Source: CAYLPJ01 sp964385465
Lineage (GTDB): Bacteria > Planctomycetota > Phycisphaerae > SM23-33
Direction: 5' to 3'
Length of the DNA stretch: 13,541 bases
Assembly: GCA_964385465.1 (NCBI GenBank)
Contig: CAYLPJ010000091.1
Coordinates: forward strand, 1 to 13,541
The position numbers and the translations under genes were made by a program. This document shows, one piece after another, positions 1-4,815 of this stretch (the stretch's first letter is position 1; the number at the start of each line of letters is the position of its first letter). A model generated the notes under the pieces. It was not told the DNA's origin. It saw only the letters and a list, made by a program, of their open reading frames with translations, and made no database searches.

Positions 1-2
1 AC

Positions 3-245
3 CGAGGATACGCCGCGTTTATGCGCCCGTCATCCACAGCTTCTGACAATACCTCGAAACCGGACCGGAAGAACTTCTTCGGCATCGCTCGCGGCAGCGT
101 CCAAGAATGCGTCCCGCTTCTGGAACTGGCCCACAGACAGGAATTGCTCCCCGATGGACAACACCTGCAGATGAAGCAGGACCTAGAAGAAATCGCCCGC
201 ATGCTCTCCGGCCTGATCAAAGGCGTGGACAACCGCCAGACCTGA
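3..245 (+). CDS. Four-helix-bundle protein, C-terminal part (partial at left edge)
   Basis: The visible product resembles the C-terminal half of the small four-helix-bundle proteins related to the 23S rRNA intervening-sequence protein family. The best match to memory is the block DRKNFFGIARGSVQECVPLL followed by a helical tail ending in ARMLSGLIKG, which is the last two helices of the fold. The family is usually about 115-130 residues, so roughly 40 residues should lie upstream. The frame is open from base 3, so the ATG at 21 is probably not the true start. The family motif near IAEGNGK, expected just before DRKNFF, is not recognisable: the residues there are degenerate (SDNTSKP), so the gene could be damaged as well as cut by the window. 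The biochemical role of the family is not established. The stop codon touches an intrinsic terminator-like hairpin. Confidence 0.6.
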   Translation, partial: RGYAAFMRPSSTASDNTSKPDRKNFFGIARGSVQECVPLLELAHRQELLPDGQHLQMKQDLEEIARMLSGLIKGVDNRQT

Positions 246-277
246 GCTTTCCGCCAGAAACAGAAGGCTTTCTTCTT
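245..277 (+). terminator. Intrinsic terminator-like hairpin (module copy A)
   Basis: AGCTTTC (245-251) pairs with GAAGGCT (263-269), with one G-U wobble and an 11-nt loop. A pyrimidine tract (TTCTTCTT) follows directly. It sits exactly at the stop codon of the four-helix-bundle gene. Its 3' arm runs into the candidate -35 hexamer of the next gene. Confidence 0.5.
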
Positions 278-297
278 GTGCCGGAGGGGTTTAGAAT
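269..297 (+). promoter_or_regulatory. Candidate promoter of the P-loop kinase gene (module copy A)
   Basis: TTTCTT (269-274), a 17-bp spacer and TAGAAT (292-297) have sigma-70-like geometry. The -35 is poor but the -10 is good. The same pair with the same spacing recurs at 1152-1180 in front of the HAD gene, which is the main support. About 50 nt separate the -10 from the start codon. Confidence 0.4.
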
Positions 298-323
298 CGT
301 CGTGACACAAGTTCGGCTCAAAC

Positions 324-338
324 TCGCCGGAGAGGCGA
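324..338 (+). promoter_or_regulatory. Small hairpin with SD-like purines in the loop (copy A)
   Basis: TCGCC GGAGA GGCGA is a perfect 5-bp stem with a purine loop, 8 nt before the ATG of the kinase gene. An equivalent hairpin with a GGGGA loop precedes the HAD gene. The loop could present or hide the ribosome binding purines. This is inference from the sequence only. Confidence 0.35.
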
Positions 339-346
339 CTGGAATC

Positions 347-949
347 ATGAACGGTACAATGGCTGCGAAACCCAAGTGCATTATCGTGACGGGCAGGCCC
401 GGGGCTGGCAAGACGACGCTGAGCGGCGAACTGAGCCGCAGGCTCTGGATGCCCAGGATCAGCCGGGATGAATTTAAGGAAGGGTACGTCAACACTTTCG
501 GGATCAAGCACGACCAACTGCCCCCCGACACCAACGGCATAGTCAACGAAGTGTTCTTCGAGACGATCCTGAACATTCTCGCCGGCAAGATCTCGGTGGT
601 GATCGAAGCAGCCTTTCAGCACAAACTATGGGACAAGGTCATTCCGCAGGTCATGCAGGTCGCCTCGGCATACATCATCATCTGCAGCCTGGACGCAGAG
701 ACCAGCGCCCGCCGCCACCTTGAGCGAGGGCTGAAGGATGCCAACCGAGAGTTCTTCCATGGTGATAAACGAGTGACGCTCTACAAGCAGACGGGCGAGT
801 TCTCACCCGGAGGGCCCTACGATCCTCCTCACTACGACGTGCCGACGCTGGAAGTCAGCACCCTGAACGGATATGACCCTGCGATCGAAAGCATTATCGA
901 GTTTGCTGGGAACCTGCCAAACCGTCCGGAGAGAACAGATTCTCGATAG
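347..949 (+). CDS. P-loop kinase-like ATPase (AAA_33 / zeta-toxin-like fold)
   Basis: The 200-residue product has a clean Walker A motif, GRPGAGKTT (residues 16-24), after a hydrophobic strand. A conserved-looking SRDEFKEG segment (39-46) follows, then a hydrophobic strand ending in an acidic residue (VVIEAAF, 84-90, possible Walker B). The arginine-rich stretch RRHLERGL...FFHGD (122-140) is typical of a nucleoside-kinase lid. Such proteins phosphorylate small molecules, nucleotides or sometimes antibiotics. The substrate cannot be read from sequence. ATG 347 is chosen because it directly follows the repeated intergenic module; ATG 359 is an alternative. The frame is open far upstream, but that part overlaps the previous gene and is not family-like. 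It appears to be a single-gene unit with its own promoter. The base composition is less GC-rich than the rest of the window, consistent with acquired DNA. Confidence 0.8.
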   Translation: MNGTMAAKPKCIIVTGRPGAGKTTLSGELSRRLWMPRISRDEFKEGYVNTFGIKHDQLPPDTNGIVNEVFFETILNILAGKISVVIEAAFQHKLWDKVIPQVMQVASAYIIICSLDAETSARRHLERGLKDANREFFHGDKRVTLYKQTGEFSPGGPYDPPHYDVPTLEVSTLNGYDPAIESIIEFAGNLPNRPERTDSR

Positions 950-1056
950 TCCGCGGCCTGATTATAGGCGTCGAGAATCGCAAGAACTGAAGGCCTTGGA
1001 AATCTGCTTCACCCAATCTCTCACCAATCCGCGTTCACACGAGTGCCAGTCGCCCC

Positions 1057-1099
1057 GATGAATCGAGGGCTGGCCCAACGGGTCAGCCCTCGGTTCATC
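1057..1099. repeat. 43-nt near-perfect hairpin flanked by TCGCCCC direct repeats
   Basis: Arms GATGAATCGAGGGCTG (1057-1072) and CAGCCCTCGGTTCATC (1084-1099) pair fully with one G-U wobble. The stem continues through a second G-U and CCC/GGG to a three-base loop, AAC, giving about 20 bp. TCGCCCC occurs just before it (1050-1056) and again 3 nt after it (1103-1109). It lies in the 278-bp gap between the kinase and HAD genes and has no U tract. It could be a REP-like element, a tiny insertion with target duplication, or a structured RNA. Confidence 0.65.
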
Positions 1100-1122
1100 C
1101 AATCGCCCCAACATGGCTGGAC

Positions 1123-1160
1123 AGGAAGCCTTCCGCCGAAGCACGGAAGGCTTTCTTCCT
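1123..1160 (+). terminator. Intrinsic terminator-like hairpin (module copy B)
   Basis: AAGCCTTCCG (1126-1135) and CGGAAGGCTT (1144-1153) are perfect complements with an 8-nt loop. Pairing extends outward to 1123/1156. A TCTTCCT tract follows. It is the counterpart of the hairpin at 245-277, but here it stands 174 nt beyond the stop of the preceding gene, so it would end a transcript that includes the 43-nt hairpin. Confidence 0.55.
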
Positions 1161-1180
1161 GCGCGAGCTGGGCTTACAAT
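1152..1180 (+). promoter_or_regulatory. Candidate promoter of the HAD gene (module copy B)
   Basis: TTTCTT (1152-1157), a 17-bp spacer and TACAAT (1175-1180). Hexamers, spacing and position relative to the terminator arm match copy A at 269-297. The -35 hexamer overlaps the end of the terminator stem. Confidence 0.45.
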
Positions 1181-1207
1181 CACCGCCGCAAAGAGCCTGG
1201 CCCAGAC

Positions 1208-1222
1208 TCGCCGGGGAGGCGA
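1208..1222 (+). promoter_or_regulatory. Small hairpin with SD-like purines in the loop (copy B)
   Basis: TCGCC GGGGA GGCGA forms a perfect 5-bp stem, 5 nt before the TTG start of the HAD gene. The 14 bases CGCCGGGGAGGCGA also occur inside the hairpin at 12625-12660. Confidence 0.35.
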
Positions 1223-1227
1223 CTGGA

Positions 1228-1926
1228 TTGACAAACCGGATCAAGGCAATCTCGTTTGACGGTGACGCAACTCTCTGGGATTTCGAGAAGGTCATGCGCC
1301 ATTCACTAGCAATCACGCTGTCAGAGCTTCGGCGCCGTGTCCCAGATTCCTTGGCAGGCGAACTCACCGTGGACGAGATGATCAGAATCCGCAATGCCGT
1401 GGCAGCCGAACTCAGGGGCAAGACAGCAAATCTGGAGGATATCCGTTTCGAAGCGTTCAGACGCACCGTCGAGTCCATCAATCTCCGGGATGATATCCTC
1501 GCCGCTGACCTGAACGCCCTTTACTTGCGGCATCGGTTCGAAGACATCGAACTCTATCCGGACGTAATCCCCGCGCTTGAGGCTCTGGGTCGCAGGTACC
1601 GGCTCGGCCTTCTCTCCAACGGCAATGGGTATCCGGAGCGGTGTGGGTTGCCCGAGCGATTCAGCTTCGTCGTGTTCTCCCAGGATTTCGGTGTAGAGAA
1701 GCCGAGCCCTGGCATTTTCCACGAGGCCTGCAGACAAGCAGGTTGTGATCCTGCAGAACTCATGCACATAGGCGACTCGCTGGAAACGGACGTAGCGGGT
1801 GCGAATGCAGTCGGGGCCGTCTCTGTATGGCTCAACAGGAATCGAGCGGCGAACGGAACGGGCATCAGGCCGGATCACGAAGTTCGCTCGCTGCCCCAAG
1901 TGATGGCCATTGCTGGTAGGTTGTAG
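1228..1926 (+). CDS. HAD-superfamily hydrolase (subfamily IA-like phosphatase)
   Basis: The 232-residue product carries all four HAD motifs. Motif I is DGDAT (residues 11-15; D11 nucleophile, D13 acid/base; the usual DLDGT is altered at two non-catalytic positions). Motif II is LLSNGN with S130. Motif III is the lysine in FGVEKP (K158). Motif IV is GDSLETDV (D183, D188). A helical cap of about 90 residues lies between motifs I and II, as in the phosphoglycolate phosphatase/haloacid dehalogenase-like group. It probably removes phosphate from a small metabolite; the substrate is not predictable. The start is a TTG immediately after the repeated leader module, and no better in-frame ATG exists before motif I. 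It is followed at once by a small hairpin and a long gene-free stretch, so it is probably monocistronic. Confidence 0.88.
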   Translation: MTNRIKAISFDGDATLWDFEKVMRHSLAITLSELRRRVPDSLAGELTVDEMIRIRNAVAAELRGKTANLEDIRFEAFRRTVESINLRDDILAADLNALYLRHRFEDIELYPDVIPALEALGRRYRLGLLSNGNGYPERCGLPERFSFVVFSQDFGVEKPSPGIFHEACRQAGCDPAELMHIGDSLETDVAGANAVGAVSVWLNRNRAANGTGIRPDHEVRSLPQVMAIAGRL

Positions 1927-1928
1927 AT

Positions 1929-1960
1929 TGACGCGTCCTGCGGGCCGAAATGCCGCGTCA
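1929..1960 (+). terminator. Possible terminator hairpin after the HAD gene
   Basis: TGACGCG (1929-1935) and CGCGTCA (1954-1960) are perfect 7-bp complements with an 18-nt loop, starting 3 nt after the stop codon. No U tract follows, so the call is weak. Confidence 0.3.
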
Positions 1961-2202
1961 GACGTTGGATGATTCCGTGTTCAGCCGATAGGGAGCAAAG
2001 ATACTCACTTGCGCCTCGTTCAAGGTTCCGCCAGTTGCCCCGAGTCGGCCAGAGGCGGGACGTTTCCAGTGGCCAGGGGCGGAGACGACGAGGCCAGGCG
2101 TCGAGAGGCAGCCCGGCTGGATACCTGCCGGATAGCCGCCCGGCGGCGGGCTTCTCCCGCCGAGGCCGCGAGCGCGTGTGACGGACCGCGGACTCCGGGC
2201 TT

Positions 2203-2435
2203 CCTGTTGTATGAGAGCCCGTCGCTTCAGCCACGGGACGCGCGGGGTCTCGGCCAGGACGCATGGCACGCGCCACGGGCGGGCAACCGTGTGCGTTCGG
2301 GCGCGCCCGCCGCGTTCTGCGTCGAGGGCTGCCACGCCGCGACGACATTGGCCGTCAGCCGGTGGCGCGTGCCCATCCTGGTGAGCAGCCCGCCACGAAT
2401 CCCGCGGCTGAAGCCACGGGCTGGCACACGACAGG
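2203..2435. mobile_element. REP/MITE-like palindromic element (~233 bp, no ORF)
   Basis: The ends, 2203-2238 and 2400-2435, are inverted copies of each other with 30 of 36 positions identical. Each end contains its own palindrome of the type CCCGTGGCT TC AGCCACGGG, the shape of REP sequences recognised by Y1-type (RAYT/IS200-like) transposases. A second inverted pair lies inside: 2254-2276 against 2362-2381, sharing GGCACGCGCCAC and its complement. Nothing inside looks coding and no transposase gene is in the window, so a non-autonomous element is the simplest reading. Exact borders and any target duplication are uncertain. Confidence 0.55.
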
Positions 2436-2722
2436 GGATGGCGTGGCGTGATGAGTCTCGCATGAGCTTGGGGCAGATCATCGGTGGGGCCTTGCATGAA
2501 CAGGAAGGCACGGGCGGGTCGGACGGGAAAAGTTCGCCCCGTTGCTGGCCGCGTGAGTGGGGGGAGCCAGGGTCCGCCCGCCGGCGCTGAGTCCTCCGGA
2601 GAGGCCGGTCCGCCCCCCCTCAATTCCGAGCCCGGCATAGGACTTATGCCCGTAGTGGGTATGGGGAAATCCCTTACAGCTTCCGGGGATCAGGCCGTGA
2701 GTCAAACGGGTTGACCACCCGA

Positions 2723-2752
2723 TTGTTCGCGGGTGCCTTTCCGGCGGACAAT
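2723..2752 (+). promoter_or_regulatory. Candidate promoter of the sigma-70 factor gene
   Basis: TTGTTC (2723-2728), an 18-bp spacer and GACAAT (2747-2752) form a moderate sigma-70-like promoter, about 112 nt before the start codon. A CGGGT-tgacc-ACCCG hairpin (about 2707-2720) lies just upstream. Confidence 0.35.
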
Positions 2753-2864
2753 GCGGTGCAGATCAACGAGGCCATTCTCCCGTTCCGGTGGAAGGAATCA
2801 CGGGAGCCCTCTCGACGGTCGGGCGAGATTCGCTCGACGGGGGCAAGGCGAAAGGAGAAATCGC

Positions 2865-3749
2865 ATGAGTTTCCGCCTCTCCAGAGATTACCGCAAAGAC
2901 CCGCGCCGTCCTCCCAAACCCGACGGCCAGGACGCCGGCCGCGACAACGGCGCCGGCGAGATCGAGTACGTCTACAACGAGCTGTTCGAGGCCGACGACG
3001 CCGAAGAGCAACTCTGGGGCGAGCAGGCCGAGGAGGTGCCCGCCTTCCGCTACAGCCTCGGCGGCTCGACGCGGGTGGGCCCGGCCAAGTCGCTCACGCG
3101 CGACCAGGAGCGGACGCTGTTCCTGCGGTACAACTACGCCAAGTACCGGTTGGCCCGGCTGCGACGCGGGCGGCGAAAGGCCGACGACGAGAACGTCCGC
3201 CTGTGGCGCAAGCGAGCCGAAGGCGCCCGGGAGCAGCTCGTCCACGCCAACCTGCCGCTGGTGCCGAGCATGGCCAAGTACGTCCGCACCGACCGCGTGG
3301 AATTCTCCGAGTTGATCTCCGAGGGCTACATGGCCGTCCTTCGGTCGATCGAGAAGTTCGACGTCTCTCGCGGGTACAAGTTCTCGACCTACGCCTGCCG
3401 GGCGATCCGCGCGGCGCATCACCGGCTGGTGACGACCACGCACCGCCGCAGCCAGCAGGTGCCGGCGTACTTCGACCCGGCGATTCAGCCGAGCGACTGG
3501 AACGACACGCGCCACCGCCACCAGCGGAGCGAGGCGATCGAGATGGTCCAGGACATCCTGCTGAGCAACGAGGCCGGGCTGAGCCGGACCGAGCAGCAGG
3601 TGATCCAGGGCAGGTTCGCCTTCACCCCGGGCAACCGCAAGCGTACACTGAAGGAGCTCGGCAAGGAGATGGGCTTGTCCGACGAGCGCATCCGCCAGAT
3701 CGAGATCCGGGCGCTGGGCAAGCTGCGCGAGGCCTTCACCGCCGCGTGA
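2865..3749 (+). CDS. Sigma-70 family RNA polymerase sigma factor, region 3 reduced
   Basis: The 294-residue product directs RNA polymerase to promoters. A low-complexity N-terminus (1-60) is followed by a region 1.2-like segment beginning SLTRDQERTLFLRY (76-89). Region 2 comes next: the helix NLPLVPSMAKYV (129-140), ELISEGYMAVLRSIEKFD (149-166) and the -10-reading FSTYACRAIRAAHHR (173-187). Region 4 is at 240-291, with the helix-turn-helix TLKELGKEMGLSDERIRQIE. Only about 45 residues separate regions 2 and 4, so a full region 3 cannot fit; primary sigma factors have one. It is therefore probably an alternative sigma of the kind common in Planctomycetota. ATG 2865 is supported by AAAGGAG (2851-2857) eight bases upstream; the open frame continues upstream without family similarity. 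The ferredoxin gene follows after 40 nt. Confidence 0.9.
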   Translation: MSFRLSRDYRKDPRRPPKPDGQDAGRDNGAGEIEYVYNELFEADDAEEQLWGEQAEEVPAFRYSLGGSTRVGPAKSLTRDQERTLFLRYNYAKYRLARLRRGRRKADDENVRLWRKRAEGAREQLVHANLPLVPSMAKYVRTDRVEFSELISEGYMAVLRSIEKFDVSRGYKFSTYACRAIRAAHHRLVTTTHRRSQQVPAYFDPAIQPSDWNDTRHRHQRSEAIEMVQDILLSNEAGLSRTEQQVIQGRFAFTPGNRKRTLKELGKEMGLSDERIRQIEIRALGKLREAFTAA

Positions 3750-3789
3750 GCCTCGGCGCCAACCGCCAACACGAACGAAAGGACCCGCG

Positions 3790-3978
3790 ATGAAAGCGAC
3801 TGTCGACGACTCCTGCATCGGCTGCGAGTTGTGCGTCTCCACCTGCCCGGAGGTCTTCGAGATGGGCGACGACGACCTCGCCAAGGTTATCGCCGACCCT
3901 GTTCCCTCCGGCGCCGAGGACTCCTGCCGCGAGGCCGCTGAGGCCTGCCCGGTGGACGCGATTCACATCGAAGAGTAA
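3790..3978 (+). CDS. Single-cluster [4Fe-4S] ferredoxin
   Basis: This is a 62-residue soluble electron carrier. C9, C12, C15 (CIGCELC) and C53 (CPVDAI) match the ligands of one [4Fe-4S] cluster. C19 and C46 occupy the places of the structural disulfide in the Thermotoga maritima type of monocluster ferredoxin. The second cluster of 2[4Fe-4S] ferredoxins is replaced by an acidic insert (EMGDDDLAKV). Length and the PEVFEMGDD segment fit the family well. ATG 3790 has an AAAGGA site about 8 bases upstream. It lies 40 nt behind the sigma factor gene and is probably on the same transcript. The redox partner is not visible in the window. Confidence 0.9.
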   Translation: MKATVDDSCIGCELCVSTCPEVFEMGDDDLAKVIADPVPSGAEDSCREAAEACPVDAIHIEE

Positions 3979-4263
3979 GCCCGCCGGATGCGGCGGCCCC
4001 GGCTGCGGGGGGGGGCAAGGCGGTATCAGCTTTCGATAACAGATGTTCACAAGGAGGCGTTCGGGCCGCGTGGGAGTCCATCCGGACCCCGCATCCCGAG
4101 CGCCTCTTTCGCGCGCCGCGGGCCCCCCTCGTCAGCGACGGGCGACCGGCGGGGCCTTCGCGCTGGAAACGCGCCCCGGGTTCGTGAAGAATCTCCCTAA
4201 GACCCGTCGCCTTACCGCGTCTGAGAGGACAGAGGCGTCGGCATGCGTTGGCCGGGGACGTGA
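3979..4263. other. Intergenic region before the ECF sigma operon
   Basis: No gene was recognised. Just after the ferredoxin stop, two GC hairpins (CCGCC/GGCGG at about 3980-3997 and CCCC/GGGG near 3997-4010) may end transcription. They are followed by a run of nine G (4007-4015), which is prone to sequencing error. A CGTCTGA (4218-4224) resembles an ECF-type -10, but I could not find a GAAC-like -35 at the right distance. Confidence 0.35.
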
Positions 4264-4815
4264 ATGGCACCGAAAGCCAGCGAGAGAGACACCGCGTGGC
4301 TGCGAGGCGTGATGGCCCGTTACGAAGGCCCGCTCGTCCGCTATGCCGCACGCATCCTCCGCGACGAGGACCGCGGGCGGGACGTCGCACAGGAAACGTT
4401 CCTGCGGCTGATCCGCACCGACAACGCCCCCGACGACGACCGCCTCGGCGAGTGGCTGTTCGCCGTCTGCCGAAACCGCGCGATCGACGTCTACCGCAAG
4501 GAGCGACGCATGTACGCACTCAGCGACGAGGCCCGCGACAACAGGCCTTCCGCCGAGCCGTCCCCGCCCGCGGCGGCCGAACGGAACGAGGCCGTCGGCG
4601 AGGCGCTCCATGCCCTCGCCGACCTGCCGGACAACCTCCGCGAGGTCCTGCGCCTGCGGTTCCAGAACGGCTTCAGCTACAAGCAGATCGCCGGGATCAC
4701 CGGCCTGTCGGTCTCCAACGTCGGTTTCCTGATCCATACCGGCGTGGGCAAACTGCGGAAGCGATTCCGCCTCGCCGGGCTGCTCGGGCCGGCCCGGGAA
4801 AGGGCAGAGCCATGA
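4264..4815 (+). CDS. ECF (RpoE-like) sigma factor
   Basis: The 183-residue product has the two-domain ECF layout. Region 2 is at about 18-84, including RDVAQETFLRLIR (39-51) and the -10-reading WLFAVCRNRAIDVYRKERR (64-82). A Pro/Ala-rich linker (about 96-106) follows. Region 4 (116-168) contains LPDNLREVLRLRF and the helix-turn-helix SYKQIAGITGLSVSNVGFLI. There is no region 1.1 or 3. It should direct transcription of an envelope-related regulon, probably including its own operon. Its stop codon overlaps the next start (ATGA, 4812-4815), a strong sign of coupled translation with its likely anti-sigma partner. The ATG at 4264 follows a GGGGA-containing site at about 8 bases. No GAAC-type ECF promoter could be convincingly identified upstream. 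Confidence 0.92.
   Translation: MAPKASERDTAWLRGVMARYEGPLVRYAARILRDEDRGRDVAQETFLRLIRTDNAPDDDRLGEWLFAVCRNRAIDVYRKERRMYALSDEARDNRPSAEPSPPAAAERNEAVGEALHALADLPDNLREVLRLRFQNGFSYKQIAGITGLSVSNVGFLIHTGVGKLRKRFRLAGLLGPARERAEP

Larger units (their letters stand above)
1927..2864. other. Gene-free stretch of 938 bp
   Basis: I see no credible gene here. The open frames on both strands are rich in Arg, Pro and Ala, show no family motif and overlap one another in several frames, as GC-rich non-coding DNA does. The stretch contains the palindromic element at 2203-2435 and a GGCGGG-cttct-CCCGCC hairpin near 2147-2163. The leader and candidate promoter of the sigma factor are at its right end. GC content rises visibly across this stretch compared with the first 1.9 kb, so it may be the border between acquired and core DNA. 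Confidence 0.6.

Noticed and set aside
1073..1095. Integron attC-like core (GCCCAAC ... GTT) in the 43-nt hairpin
   Set aside because: The GCCCAAC lies at the hairpin tip rather than at the outer ends, and no GTTRRRY partner is placed correctly.
1875..2638. Several minus- and plus-strand open frames in the 1.9-2.7 kb stretch
   Set aside because: They overlap each other in different frames, cross the inverted repeat element and show no conserved motif.
4186..4224. ECF-type autoregulatory promoter with CGTCTGA as -10
   Set aside because: No GAAC-like -35 lies at 15-17 bp. The nearest candidate, GAAGAA, is too far upstream.
4043..4312. A small open frame with a strong AAGGAGG near 4051, before the ECF sigma gene
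   Set aside because: The translation is Arg/Ser/Pro-rich without similarity to anything known and it runs into the sigma gene. The SD-like match is probably chance.
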